Positions 7,818 to 17,597 are shown, counted from the first letter of the stretch. The stretch: DNA of 64,000 bases from Gammaproteobacteria bacterium (GCA_029881795.1 JAOULX010000010.1:1-64000); one strand, 5' to 3'. Program-made: numbers and translations. The notes: generated by a model from the sequence alone, not told the origin.

Positions 7818-9512
7818 CTATTCAATCTGCCAGCTGTAATCGCTGTACTGAGTTAGCAGACACGGCTGCATGATGGTATTGATGCACTGCGTTTTTGATA
7901 ACAGCTCACCTTTACCAAAAGCAAAGGATGCCATCATCAGTTCCGGCGTGATAAAGCCGGTATTAACCTGAAATGAATCGGTTTTTGACAAATATTGCCT
8001 GACCTGTGTGGCACTCTGTTGACCCGACCAGGCCAGATAAAACCCCCAGTCTCCAAACGACGGAATATTTTGCCGGTATGGCAATGCGGTATAACCGGCT
8101 GCTTTAAGCGTATTACCAATGCTTAGAAAGGCTTCTTTTGCATGGTAGGGCGAGGTCGACTGGATTGCGACAACAGCTGATGGCGCTAAATGTCGCCTGA
8201 GTTTTTTATAAAACTGTTTGCTGTATAGCTTGCTCAGTTCAACCGAGGAAGGATCAGGAAAATCAATAATAACAACATCCCATTGCTGATTTGCCAGCTG
8301 ATTGATAAATAGATCGGCATCCAGATTATAAACATTGACGGAAGCGACCCACTGGCTTTCTGGCGGCTCTTCTGCATCGCCTTTACCATTGCTCAGATAC
8401 ATGCCTTTGACATTTGTTGCGGATATGGCCACTGATGGCTGCACTATTATTCTGGAGTCATGAAACGCATCGCGATTGAGCTGACGTAAATAACGGTTAG
8501 TACGCGCCAGTTCTACCATTGCAGGATCAAGGTCAACCAAGGTTACTGTGTGAATGTCTTTGTATTTGAGCACCTCACGCAGTGCCAGCCCATCACCACC
8601 ACCGAGTATCAGAATGTTTTTTTTAGCCTCAACCAGCGTCATTGCGGGATGCACCAGAAAATCATGATAGCGCTGTTCGTCGAGCGAAGAAAACTGCGTA
8701 TTGCCGTTAATATAAAGCCGGACATCACCGTTCGTTTTGTTTTCTGTAATCACCAGATGTTGATATTTGGTAGTTTCTTTATGCACTATCGGGTCATCGT
8801 AAAACCGTTGTTCAAATAAATTACTGAGCTCGCGGTTCGACGCATAACCTGCCACTAACAGGATAACAGTCGCAAGAATTATTAGAACTGACTGCCATTT
8901 TTTTGTTAACACACCAGTCTTTATAAAATACAGGATCGTAACCAGTGCAACAGCGAAATTGAAACCGGCGACGATAAAACTTATTTCCGTTAGCGGATAA
9001 TTTTTTAACAGAAATTTAACCCAGATAACGGCACCAATAAACGCACCGATATAGTCCATCGCATAGACAATAGACAGGTTAGTTTTAAGTTTTACTTTGT
9101 TCTGTTCAATAATGCGCATGACGATGGGGATTTCAAAACCGATTAAAAATCCCACTGCCAGTACAAAAAAGTAATGTACAAACAGGAAGTGACTGTCCAT
9201 ATAACCATAAGCTGCATAAATTACCAGCGGTGCAAAACCGCCGAGTACAGCCATACAAACTTCTACCAACATGAACTTTTGAATCAGGTTGTTATCCGAC
9301 ATCTTGCTTTGCACAAGACCTGAGACTCCCATCATAAACATCATGGATGCGATAACAATGGAAAACTGCTCTATTGAATTACCCAGAATATAGGTTGTGA
9401 GGGTGGCCAGCACATATTCATTAACCAGCCCGCTGGCACCAGTCGAAAACATGCAAAATGCCAGCAATACTGGCAGAAACCGGGGTGTTGTTAGCGGATT
9501 GTTTGCCAGCAT
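7818..9512 (-). CDS. Membrane-bound spermidine-synthase-like protein
   Basis: 564 residues. The first ~215 form about seven hydrophobic helices, followed by a cytoplasmic polyamine aminopropyltransferase fold (about 235-510). LILGGGDGLALREVL is the decarboxy-AdoMet binding glycine motif, LVDLDPAMVELAR the acidic turn after the next strand, and IIDFPDP replaces the DxxDP catalytic segment of SpeE. Membrane-fused SpeE homologues of this kind commonly sit with DUF350 and DUF4178 genes, as here. The true acceptor is unknown; it need not be putrescine. The start is 9 bases from the DUF350 stop, so the two are almost certainly co-transcribed. A weak ribosome site leaves the exact start a little uncertain. 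Confidence 0.85.
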   Translation of the reverse strand: MLANNPLTTPRFLPVLLAFCMFSTGASGLVNEYVLATLTTYILGNSIEQFSIVIASMMFMMGVSGLVQSKMSDNNLIQKFMLVEVCMAVLGGFAPLVIYAAYGYMDSHFLFVHYFFVLAVGFLIGFEIPIVMRIIEQNKVKLKTNLSIVYAMDYIGAFIGAVIWVKFLLKNYPLTEISFIVAGFNFAVALVTILYFIKTGVLTKKWQSVLIILATVILLVAGYASNRELSNLFEQRFYDDPIVHKETTKYQHLVITENKTNGDVRLYINGNTQFSSLDEQRYHDFLVHPAMTLVEAKKNILILGGGDGLALREVLKYKDIHTVTLVDLDPAMVELARTNRYLRQLNRDAFHDSRIIVQPSVAISATNVKGMYLSNGKGDAEEPPESQWVASVNVYNLDADLFINQLANQQWDVVIIDFPDPSSVELSKLYSKQFYKKLRRHLAPSAVVAIQSTSPYHAKEAFLSIGNTLKAAGYTALPYRQNIPSFGDWGFYLAWSGQQSATQVRQYLSKTDSFQVNTGFITPELMMASFAFGKGELLSKTQCINTIMQPCLLTQYSDYSWQIE

Positions 9513-9521
9513 AATGCAGTT

Positions 9522-10373
9522 TTAAAGAATGGCCATGCCCAGAATCAGTGCCATGCCTATTTTAGAAACAGAGAGCTGTACAGCAGCTACTGTCTGATCT
9601 TTAACGATGATGTCATTGACATTGGTTGATGTGATAATAACCAGATCGATCAGGATTTCAAAAACATAAAGCAATATCATGCCGGCAGCAGCGGCGACGA
9701 TAAACTCTATAAAGGCATCTGCTGCTGACAACCCTGCTCCGTTACCGGCGATGGCGCTTTGCAAAATCAAACCGTATGCAATAATTTTTCCACTCAGATA
9801 AATACCGGCGGATAAATTTCCAGCAGTTACGCAGGCAACCGGGTTTGTTTTGCGGGCCAGCACTTTTTCATACAGCAGTACCAGCAGTATTAATGTTATC
9901 TGGCCAGCAATAAAGTACACCAGCGACGATAACACACCGCCTTCGTCACCTTTGATACTGGCATAAGCCAGAAGCCCGGTCATCACCATGGTGCCAAACT
10001 CAACCATACCAATGGCAAGATTGCCTTTTTTCAGTTCCGCGGTATTGTCGACACTCGGCAGCATGGCTTTATCAATCACCAGTAATGATAACAACATGAA
10101 TGCCATCGCAACTAAACCGTAAGTGACGGTATTAATAAGATCTTTGATGATGTCCGGACTGCTGCTTCCCGACATCACCCCGATCATCGCAATCGCCAGA
10201 CCCAGTTGCGCACCGGAACGACGCAAACCAACGGCCATATTGCCATCAGCAATCTGATCGTCCGCGCTGTAATGACTGGATGATTTGAAATTGAGTATAT
10301 ATTTCATGGCCGTGGCGAGTAGCAAATAAACCAGAGCATACATAATGTAGTACAGGTAATTTTCAATATTCAT
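9522..10373 (-). CDS. Tandem DUF350 (YjfL-like) membrane protein
   Basis: 283 residues consisting of two copies of the ~130-residue, four-helix DUF350 unit (about 8-140 and 145-283), so about eight transmembrane helices. E. coli YjfL has a single unit. Each half repeats the pattern (A/G)DGNMAVGLRRSGAQLGLAIAM / KGNLAIGMVEFGTMVMTGLL / AGNLSAGIYLSGKIIAYGLIL, with conserved Gly and Asn in the first helix. The function of DUF350 is not established. In enterobacteria it occurs in the yjfIJKLMC cluster with a PspA-like protein, a DUF2491 protein and a glutathionylspermidine-synthase-like enzyme. Here the neighbours are a lipoprotein and an aminopropyltransferase-like enzyme. Confidence 0.9.
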   Translation of the reverse strand: MNIENYLYYIMYALVYLLLATAMKYILNFKSSSHYSADDQIADGNMAVGLRRSGAQLGLAIAMIGVMSGSSSPDIIKDLINTVTYGLVAMAFMLLSLLVIDKAMLPSVDNTAELKKGNLAIGMVEFGTMVMTGLLAYASIKGDEGGVLSSLVYFIAGQITLILLVLLYEKVLARKTNPVACVTAGNLSAGIYLSGKIIAYGLILQSAIAGNGAGLSAADAFIEFIVAAAAGMILLYVFEILIDLVIITSTNVNDIIVKDQTVAAVQLSVSKIGMALILGMAIL

Positions 10374-10396
10374 AAGAGTCTCATTGATTAGTTCGA

Positions 10397-12037
10397 TTAT
10401 TTTCCGCCGCCAGCCGGCCCACGACTTCTGGATGATACACCAGCACCCCGGACCGAAGACGATGAGCGGTACGTAGCCCCTTTGCCGCTTCTGGCGCGAC
10501 CGACATCATCCGGATTGCGACTTGCATAACCACTGTTACGGTAGCGTGAATTATTAAAGGTACCTGAGCCCCAGGTGCCGTATTCATTATTACGGCCATA
10601 ATAAGCGCCGCCACGATAGCTATTGTAGCCATACCAGTCATTGTAGTAATAACGTCTTGGTATCATTAAATCGCCAAACATCCGGTACATGCCATAATAT
10701 TCCCAGAATGAGCGTCCGTTATCGTGACGCCAGCTGCCGTATTGATTTGAGCCGCTGGCAACACCATTTGCCACCACCGGTTGCGCTATCGTTGCCATAC
10801 CCACGGGCTGAGCGTCTGTTAAGGCGTCTTCTTCATAATAGCCATAGGGCTTGGTCAGAATCGCCATACCCAGATTATCAAATTGCTGCCAGAAACTGTC
10901 TTCATCGACCGCTTGCCATTGTCCTCTGACCATCTGATCATTCACTATTTCCGCGTATTTATGATAAGTTTTGGTATAAATTTTTTGTACCCAAAACTCA
11001 GCATGGCTGTCGCCACGAGGCCAGTTTGACTGCGGCTGCAACCCCAGCGCATTCCAGATCTCGCGCTGGATATAAGGATGAAAACTTCTAGATTTAAAGC
11101 TAGCTATTAACTCACCTTGAAATTCGTCAAAGTATTTAAATACGTGTTTATCAATCTGCACCGATGGGTAAACGATAGTGCTGCCATTGCCGCAATACTC
11201 TCCCTCACACCAGCTGGCGCGTCCAATATCTATAAAATATTTAATTTTCTGATCAACCAGCACCTTGGTATAACTGCGAAATAACTCATCGAGTCTGGCG
11301 CTGGTTTTTTTCTGGTAGTCCTGCGCTTGCTGCAAGCTCTTTGCTAAGGTTACGGAAGCATCACCAAATACCGCATAATCGATAGCAGGTTTTTTCTGAT
11401 ACTCATCATTCAGTTGCTGCACAGCAACACTACCCTGCTTTATTATCAGCGCCATTTCCTGCAGACGTTGATTGATATCTGTTGTTTTATGCGGGTACTT
11501 GCTAATGGCTTTAGCGGCTTTGTCTTTTAATTGTGACTGGGCTTTTTTAAGTGCTGCAAAGTCAACTGCTGATTGCTGATAAATTGCAGCCGCTGTATCC
11601 CTAACTTTAATTAAGAACGCCATACGACTGGCAGGATGATCGGCCGAAGCCAGCGAGGCTGTCATTTTATCATTAAACAAAACCAGTCTGACAGTCAGAT
11701 TGGCCGCATCTTTCGGATCATTATTCTCTGCCACGGGTAATACATCAGACTTGTAATAAGCGGCAGCTTCTGCCAGCTGTTTATCCGCTACACCGAAATA
11801 ATCTGCCCAGTTTTCTTTTTCAAGATATGGGCGGATAAAATGCCATTCTTTATCGCTGCTAAAGGCCTCGAAACTTTTTTTCTTTTGCGCTATGGCTGCC
11901 TGCTGGTTGTCGATGGCAGCGGGTATTGATTCAACCTGTTTCAGAAGATGTTCAGGAAGACTGCTACAGGCACTGAGAGCCACGCTGATAATGAAAAAAT
12001 AAAGAAGTCTGATGACACTCTGCTTAGGCCGCTTCAA
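10397..12037 (-). CDS. Lipoprotein with Tyr/Gly/Ser-rich tail, unknown function
   Basis: 546 residues. A lipoprotein signal ends in VALSAC (Cys23). Residues 25-300 are Lys/Gln/Ala-rich and largely helical, probably coiled coil. A mixed region follows with a Cys pair (WCEGEYC, about 281-287). The last ~130 residues are low-complexity, rich in Tyr, Gly, Asn, Arg and Ser (RGGAYYGRNNEYG, SSSSVRGAG). I chose the TTG at 12037: it has AGGGGA 5-6 nt upstream and begins directly with the signal sequence, and there is no nearby in-frame ATG. It lies 23 bases upstream of DUF350, inside the cluster. Likely an envelope-anchored partner of the DUF350/DUF4178 system; no enzymatic motif seen. Confidence 0.85.
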   Translation of the reverse strand: MKRPKQSVIRLLYFFIISVALSACSSLPEHLLKQVESIPAAIDNQQAAIAQKKKSFEAFSSDKEWHFIRPYLEKENWADYFGVADKQLAEAAAYYKSDVLPVAENNDPKDAANLTVRLVLFNDKMTASLASADHPASRMAFLIKVRDTAAAIYQQSAVDFAALKKAQSQLKDKAAKAISKYPHKTTDINQRLQEMALIIKQGSVAVQQLNDEYQKKPAIDYAVFGDASVTLAKSLQQAQDYQKKTSARLDELFRSYTKVLVDQKIKYFIDIGRASWCEGEYCGNGSTIVYPSVQIDKHVFKYFDEFQGELIASFKSRSFHPYIQREIWNALGLQPQSNWPRGDSHAEFWVQKIYTKTYHKYAEIVNDQMVRGQWQAVDEDSFWQQFDNLGMAILTKPYGYYEEDALTDAQPVGMATIAQPVVANGVASGSNQYGSWRHDNGRSFWEYYGMYRMFGDLMIPRRYYYNDWYGYNSYRGGAYYGRNNEYGTWGSGTFNNSRYRNSGYASRNPDDVGRARSGKGATYRSSSSVRGAGVSSRSRGPAGGGK

Positions 12038-12113
12038 ACTGATCCCCTGTTTAGTTTTCGCTGATGTACAACAGCCTCATTGGCTGCTGTTGAAAGTAGT
12101 ATGCAAATATCCG

Positions 12114-12737
12114 TTATTCAGTCTGTAAAACTGTAATTGAATGTTTGTTTATCGGCTGACTTAAAAATGCTTCACGCTGTGGGCGATCCTTATCATCTTT
12201 GTGCCAGGTTTCTATACTTAAATATTGTTCGTCATCTGATTCAAATTCATACGAGCGCATCGGAACGCCCGCTTTAGAATCTTTTGATTTTAAAAACAAC
12301 CCGGCCCAGGTATCTTCCTCACAGTAGGCATAGCTTACTCCGTTAAACTCAACCTTGCCTTCTTCTTCATCAGCAATGTAATCAAGATCGGCACGGCTTA
12401 CGGCTTTATTGCCAACCCGGATATCACGCAGTTTTACCAGCGCTGTGGTTTTACTGATCTCCAGCCTGTCGTCAATTTCCCATTCAAGATAAATTGTTTT
12501 ACCGGTATTAAGTGAAAACAGTTCAAGTTCGGTTACCCAGTAATCTTTTTTACGCCGACTGAAGTCATACCATTTGACATCGAGATAAAAAAACAGCTGA
12601 TTAACTTTCCAAGTCTGATCATCCAGTTCTAAATAACCGCCTTTTTTCAGGCTGGTCACATCAAGTTTTTTGCGTTTTTCCACAGGCAGCGGATTTAGCC
12701 CCCTGATTGCTTCTAATCGTAAACTGACTGAGCTCAT
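12114..12737 (-). CDS. DUF4178 domain protein
   Basis: 207 residues, no signal or membrane helix. The pattern fits DUF4178: LKKGGYLELDDQTWKVNQLFFY, then WYDFSRRKKDYWVTELELFS and TIYLEWEIDDRLEI, a beta-rich fold with paired Trp/Tyr positions, followed by a second half with VEFNGVSYAYCEED. DUF4178 proteins are of unknown biochemical role but recur next to DUF350 and polyamine-synthase genes. Its ATG overlaps the stop of the TelA-like gene by one base (TAATG), showing translational coupling. Confidence 0.82.
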   Translation of the reverse strand: MSSVSLRLEAIRGLNPLPVEKRKKLDVTSLKKGGYLELDDQTWKVNQLFFYLDVKWYDFSRRKKDYWVTELELFSLNTGKTIYLEWEIDDRLEISKTTALVKLRDIRVGNKAVSRADLDYIADEEEGKVEFNGVSYAYCEEDTWAGLFLKSKDSKAGVPMRSYEFESDDEQYLSIETWHKDDKDRPQREAFLSQPINKHSITVLQTE

Positions 12738-13876
12738 TACTTCTCAACCTCCGGATTGATGACTTTTTCTTCTGTCAGCAAATCCTGAGTCTGATCATCA
12801 GCACTGTTTCTGGCATCGTGCATACCTTCGGCAACCGGTGCCAGCTCTGCTGTCATTTCAGCCAGACGGGCACTGGCTTCGCGGGCTTTAAGGGTGCTGT
12901 TGGCCATGGTTTCGTTGGCTGTATTGACCGCCTGCATAAGCTGATCAAAACCTTCTTCGAGTTTTTCCAGCGCAATAACCGGGCTGTTGTACATATCACC
13001 GATTTCGGCTGCCGCTTTGTTAACCGCTGCCGCATTTTGCGCCATCATATCACCCAGCCCTTGCTGAAATCCTTGCACAGCTTTTTTAACGGTATCCTGT
13101 TTTGCCAGCGCCGCCTGAATTCTCAGTGCATTAGTCATCACCATCGGACCGACCGTTAATGCACTGTCAATCTGCTCACTCAGCAATTCGTTAGTAGAAA
13201 TGGTCTGATCAATACTGATAAAAAACTGTACGGCTGACTGTTCCATGGTACGCAGGTCACGTATCCGTCGGGCTGCTTTGTTTTTTGCAGACGACAATTT
13301 TTGCAGTTCCTGAATATCGCTAGCATCAACCGTGGCTTCCATTTTTTCGACTTCATCGAAAAACAGTTCGCCGATATAAATTTCTGCCTGAATTTCTTTT
13401 TGTGCCGCTTCTATTTCGGTGTACTGATTTTCCAGTTCGATACTGGTTTCAAGCAGGTCGTCTTTACCGGCACGCAAACCCGACAAAATACCATTAACGT
13501 GTTTTTGCATCGGTTCATATTTATGAATGAAACGTGAAATCGCTTTGCGTTTGATACCCTTTGGCATCCATGAAAACCACCAGGCATTACTGACTGAATG
13601 CGGATTAAGATCATCCATCGCAGTACGCAGTTCCAGTAACTTTTCACCGGTAGGTGATTTACCATCCATTCCTTTGAGTAAGGAGTTAACACTGTTAGAC
13701 ATCAGATCATTGGCTTTGGCCATGCGCTTCTGAGAGTTTGCACCAATCACATCGATCGCTCGCATCAACGCAGGCCCTGACTTTTCTTTAACTTCTGTAA
13801 GCAAAGCCAGTGATTTATCTTTCATGCCTTTTACATCAGTGTCTTTTGCCCATTTAGGCTGTTTTTTATCAGTCAT
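12737..13876 (-). CDS. TelA-like (toxic anion resistance family) protein
   Basis: 379 residues, almost entirely helical and soluble. It resembles the TelA family (PF05816) in the segment FIHKYEPMQKHVNGILSGLRAGKDDLLETSIELENQYTEIE and the later helix with VGPMVMTNALRIQAALAKQDTVKKAVQGFQQGLGDMMAQNA. TelA proteins were linked to tellurite and other envelope stress resistance in a few organisms, but their mechanism is unclear. It is preceded by an XpaC-like membrane protein 12 bases upstream; that pairing is common. Together with DUF4178, DUF350 and a lipoprotein it forms a putative membrane-remodelling or stress module. A weak GGGAT precedes the ATG. Confidence 0.82.
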   Translation of the reverse strand: MTDKKQPKWAKDTDVKGMKDKSLALLTEVKEKSGPALMRAIDVIGANSQKRMAKANDLMSNSVNSLLKGMDGKSPTGEKLLELRTAMDDLNPHSVSNAWWFSWMPKGIKRKAISRFIHKYEPMQKHVNGILSGLRAGKDDLLETSIELENQYTEIEAAQKEIQAEIYIGELFFDEVEKMEATVDASDIQELQKLSSAKNKAARRIRDLRTMEQSAVQFFISIDQTISTNELLSEQIDSALTVGPMVMTNALRIQAALAKQDTVKKAVQGFQQGLGDMMAQNAAAVNKAAAEIGDMYNSPVIALEKLEEGFDQLMQAVNTANETMANSTLKAREASARLAEMTAELAPVAEGMHDARNSADDQTQDLLTEEKVINPEVEK

Positions 13877-13888
13877 AATTATCCCGGA

Positions 13889-14461
13889 TTAAATATCAAA
13901 ACGCTGTTTAAGAAATTTAGCTTTTGCATTAAATTCATTCGTTTTTCTGGATGCCAGAATCTCTTCAACATCATCCAGTTCTTTTTTCATGCCGGCCAGA
14001 GCTTCGGTTGCTGCAGCCACACTGGCCTGATCGTGACGACTACTGTGATCCAGTGCCAGATAAGGTCGAATGGATTTTTCCGGCAGATATTCAGTGGCCA
14101 TGCGATTGATCACCCAGACCAGCTCACTGTCAGGGTCCTGCTCCGCAACCACCGGCAGTATATCGAGCAACTGATCGATAATCTGCTCAAAAGCATCACG
14201 CATTTGCTCTGGCATCAGCGTTTTTCGCAGTTCAAGATTAACCGCGAGCAATGACTCAATCGCCAACTGATTGGCAGTTAACGGTGTCTCTGCAGCTTCT
14301 TCATCCTCAGATTCGGATTTATTCAATATAAAATAAATAATGACCGCAAGCACTAATGCAACCACTAAACTGAGTGGGTAAGAAAGGAAAAAAGAGAGTA
14401 AGACGGTAAGAGTAATCGCTATGGCGATAACGATGGCGTAAAGTCTGGTTGTACTATTCAT
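13889..14461 (-). CDS. XpaC-like two-helix membrane protein
   Basis: 190 residues. Two hydrophobic segments at about 7-27 and 30-47 are followed by an acidic linker (SESEDEEAAE) and a helical cytoplasmic domain of about 130 residues. The helical domain and the position directly before a TelA gene match the XpaC family (called 5-bromo-4-chloroindolyl phosphate hydrolysis protein, PF10112), usually encoded with TelA. The enzymatic name is historical; no hydrolase motif is visible. It is the first gene of the leftward cluster, so the promoter should lie just right of 14461. Confidence 0.65.
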   Translation of the reverse strand: MNSTTRLYAIVIAIAITLTVLLSFFLSYPLSLVVALVLAVIIYFILNKSESEDEEAAETPLTANQLAIESLLAVNLELRKTLMPEQMRDAFEQIIDQLLDILPVVAEQDPDSELVWVINRMATEYLPEKSIRPYLALDHSSRHDQASVAAATEALAGMKKELDDVEEILASRKTNEFNAKAKFLKQRFDI

Positions 14462-14961
14462 AGGTTCTCGTTAGCTTTATTTTTTCCTGATAGCCCATCA
14501 TATCGCAGGACAGGCACAGAACACACTGTTATAACGACTCTGATACAGGTGACGCCGGAATCTGTCACAGTTTTCCGCTGTTGCCCATGCTGGCTCCACT
14601 GTGAAGCTTATAGCCTGCACCCTGCTCGAGACATAGCATAACAAGATGAATCAAAAAAATCGATGAAACCATTAAGTCTTTTTCAAGTCATTCCGATACC
14701 GACGTAGATTACGTATTGAACCGATAAGCGACAACGCAGCTATCATCCGCTGATTACTGGCAAATATAAGCATCAGTGGCTTTGCAGCAACAGATCGGAC
14801 AATGCAAATATTGTGTTTCATTTCAGCTGTTTTTCTGCCAGCACTTAATTCATCCACTATAATATGAACAACAACCCCATCGGATGACCGTGTTGCCAGT
14901 ATTAGCTTAATTATTTTATTAACCCAAGAAGGAGCTTGCCAACAGAAACGACTGAATAACC
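14462..14961. other. 500-base intergenic region between divergent genes
   Basis: Lies between the divergent XpaC-like and endonuclease I genes and should hold both promoters. A purine-rich AGAAGGAGC at about 14928 is a good Shine-Dalgarno sequence but is 25 bases from the endonuclease ATG. A 117-codon minus-strand frame (14672-15025) overlaps the endonuclease start and shows no family pattern. No terminator, tRNA or repeat seen. Confidence 0.45.
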
Positions 14962-15648
14962 ATGCGATTGCTTCTCTGCCTGCTTTTGTCAGGCCTGTTA
15001 CCTGCCACGGCGTTATCGGAAACACCGACTAATTTTCGTCAGGCAAAAAAAATCATCAGTAAAATTTACGAGCAAAATCCTGTTAGTTTCTATTGTAACT
15101 GCCAGTATACAAACATTAACGGCAAACTAAGAGCCGATCATAAAAGCTGTGGTTACACGCCACGAAAAAATGCCAACCGTGCAGCCCGTATTGAATGGGA
15201 GCATGTTGTTCCGGCCTGGTGGCTGGGTCACCAGCGCCAGTGCTGGAAACAAGGCGGGCGTAAAAACTGCCGCAAAACTGATCCGCTGTTTAGACAGGCC
15301 GAAGCCGACCTGATGAATCTGGTGCCTGCCATCGGTGAAGTAAACGGTGACCGCTCAAATTACCGTTTTGGTATGATTGAAGGTGAAGCCCGCCGTTATG
15401 GGCAATGCGATATAGAAATAGACTTTAAACAACGTGTTGCAGAACCGGCCGCTGATCGACGCGGTGATATCGCCAGAACTTATTTTTACATGAGTGAAAA
15501 ATACAATCTCAGGCTTAGCGCAGCGCAGAAAAAGTTATTTATTGCCTGGGACAAAGAAGACCCCGAATCGGACTGGGAGCGCCAGCGAAAACAGATGATT
15601 GATAGTCACAATAGCAATAATCGTCAGGCATTTTTGCAGCTTAAATAG
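14962..15648 (+). CDS. Endonuclease I (EndA/NucM family), periplasmic
   Basis: 228 residues with an N-terminal signal peptide (about 1-19, ending TALS). The domain matches endonuclease I: FYCNCQYT and KSCGYTPRKN (cysteines likely disulfide-bonded in the periplasm), the beta-beta-alpha metal motif IEWEHVVPAWWLG with the catalytic His, DLMNLVPAIGEVNGDRSNYRF with the conserved Asn and Arg, and PAADRRGDIARTYFYM. It cuts double-stranded DNA non-specifically and is exported. Length is normal for the family. Monocistronic; ends facing the ABC exporter gene. Confidence 0.92.
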   Translation: MRLLLCLLLSGLLPATALSETPTNFRQAKKIISKIYEQNPVSFYCNCQYTNINGKLRADHKSCGYTPRKNANRAARIEWEHVVPAWWLGHQRQCWKQGGRKNCRKTDPLFRQAEADLMNLVPAIGEVNGDRSNYRFGMIEGEARRYGQCDIEIDFKQRVAEPAADRRGDIARTYFYMSEKYNLRLSAAQKKLFIAWDKEDPESDWERQRKQMIDSHNSNNRQAFLQLK

Positions 15649-15709
15649 GCGCTGCCGCTTACAACAGTCACCTTTGCCACTGCGAGCGGGGCGTATCATT
15701 AAACCCCGT

Positions 15710-17503
15710 TTAAGAAGCGTCCGCTTCAGACTGCTGCAAAGACCATAGGTGTTCGTATTTTCCCTGTTTTTCTATCAGCGCGGTATGCGAACCCTTTTCA
15801 ACAATTTTGCCTTCATCTAAAACCAGAATTTCATCGGCATCAACTACGGTTGATAAGCGGTGTGCAATAACCAGCGTGGTGTGTTGCTGTGAAATATCTT
15901 TTAATGCCTGCAATATGGCCTGCTCTGATTTTGAATCGAGCGATGAAGTGGCTTCATCAAATACCATAATTCGGGGCTGACTGATGATCACACGCGCAAT
16001 CGCAACACGCTGTTTCTCGCCGCCGGATAATTTTAAGCCACGCTCACCCACTACGGTCTGATAACCATCCGGTAACCGCTTAATGAAGTCGTGAATATTG
16101 GCCATTTTGGCAGCCTGATATACGTCGTCCTCTGTTGCATCCGGTCTGGCATAAATAATATTATTAAAAATCGTGTCGTTAAATAAAACCGTGTCCTGCG
16201 GCACGATACCGATACTTTTTCTTAAACTTTTCTGGCTTACCGAACTGATGTTTTGGCCATCAATCAGAATATCGCCGGAGTTGGTATCATAAAAACGGAA
16301 TAACAAACGGGTGATGGTAGATTTACCGGCACCTGAAGCCCCTACGATCGCTACTTTTTTTCCGGCTGATACTTTGAAACTAATTTTATCGAGAATTTGC
16401 CGGTCTTCTTTATAACTGAAACTGACATTATTAAATTCAACTTCGGCTTTGCTAATGTGCAACTCAGTGGCGTGGTCATGGTCTTTAATCTCGGGCTTTC
16501 TGTCCAGCAAACGTATCATTAAATCCATATCGGCCAGTGAATATTTAAGTGCCCGGTAGATAATGCCTAAAAATCCCAGCGGCATAAACAGTTGCAACAT
16601 CATTGCATTAACCAGCACCAGATCACCCAGCGTCATGCTGCCATCGACCACACCCTGCGCGGCATAGATCATAATAAAGGTCACACCAATAGAGATCACC
16701 GCACCCTGACCAAAATTTAGCAGTGACATGGAATTCTGACTTTTTACCGCAGCATCTTCCCACTCACTCATTGTTTCCTGATAGCGATTCAGTTCGTAGT
16801 TTTCATTAGTGAAATATTTTACCGTTTCATAATTAATTAAGCCGTCAATCGCTTTGCTACTGGCTTCTGAATCCAGCTTGTTCATCTGATGTCGGAAATG
16901 CATCCGCCATTCAGTAATGGCCAGGGTAAAACCGATGTAAACAAAAACAGTGATGCAAATGACCAGCGTAAATTTCCAGTTGTATTGGCTTAACAAAATA
17001 AAAGCGACCAGCAGGAATTCTGCAATCGTCGGTATAATATTAAATACCAGATAATTCATTATTGAACTCAGGCTTTGAGTGCCGCGTTCAAGATCACGAC
17101 TAATACCACCGGTTTTTCTGTCCAGATGAAAACGAAGTGAAAGCTGATATAAACGCGACAGCACCTGTAGCGAGAGTTTTTTGATCGCCCCGTAACGGAC
17201 ACGGGCAAACAAGGCGTCGCGCAGTTCATTAAACAGACCACTGACCAGCCGCAGCGCTCCATAGCTTAATAATAATACGATGGGCAGGAGAATTTTATTA
17301 TCATCTGTCACCTGATCCAGGTGATCGACAATGTCTTTTAACACTAGCGGCATACCAACCACGGCCAGTTTTGAAATAATTAAAAACAGCAGCGATAATA
17401 ACACCCGGCCTTTGTAGTCCCAGATGAATGGCAACATCCGTTTAAGGTTACGTATATCGGTACGCGAACGGTGTGGTAAATCAGTGTCTTTATTATCTAT
17501 CAT
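15710..17503 (-). CDS. Atm1-type ABC exporter (half-transporter)
   Basis: 597 residues: transmembrane domain (about 20-320, six helices) fused to a nucleotide-binding domain (about 350-585). Walker A GASGAGKST, signature LSGGEKQR, Walker B IMVFDEATSSLD and the H-loop IAHRLSTV are all intact. The ABC-B half-transporter type with the membrane segment GKVLLSLLFLIISKLAVVGMPLVLKDIVDHLD-like start is the Atm1/HMT1 branch (mitochondrial and proteobacterial glutathione-conjugate or heavy-metal exporters). Works as a homodimer in the inner membrane. Starts 94 bases from, and divergent to, the RND adaptor gene. Substrate inferred by family only. Confidence 0.88.
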   Translation of the reverse strand: MIDNKDTDLPHRSRTDIRNLKRMLPFIWDYKGRVLLSLLFLIISKLAVVGMPLVLKDIVDHLDQVTDDNKILLPIVLLLSYGALRLVSGLFNELRDALFARVRYGAIKKLSLQVLSRLYQLSLRFHLDRKTGGISRDLERGTQSLSSIMNYLVFNIIPTIAEFLLVAFILLSQYNWKFTLVICITVFVYIGFTLAITEWRMHFRHQMNKLDSEASSKAIDGLINYETVKYFTNENYELNRYQETMSEWEDAAVKSQNSMSLLNFGQGAVISIGVTFIMIYAAQGVVDGSMTLGDLVLVNAMMLQLFMPLGFLGIIYRALKYSLADMDLMIRLLDRKPEIKDHDHATELHISKAEVEFNNVSFSYKEDRQILDKISFKVSAGKKVAIVGASGAGKSTITRLLFRFYDTNSGDILIDGQNISSVSQKSLRKSIGIVPQDTVLFNDTIFNNIIYARPDATEDDVYQAAKMANIHDFIKRLPDGYQTVVGERGLKLSGGEKQRVAIARVIISQPRIMVFDEATSSLDSKSEQAILQALKDISQQHTTLVIAHRLSTVVDADEILVLDEGKIVEKGSHTALIEKQGKYEHLWSLQQSEADAS

Positions 17504-17597
17504 CAGGGAACTTTTTTGGCATTTTCATGTATTTATCTTGTATATGATTGTATCTCATTACACAATTACAAATATCAAAATAAAAAAGAATTTTACT

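Noticed and set aside
14672..15025. 117-codon minus-strand frame before endonuclease I
   Set aside because: It overlaps the well-supported endonuclease start, has no ribosome site and shows no family pattern.
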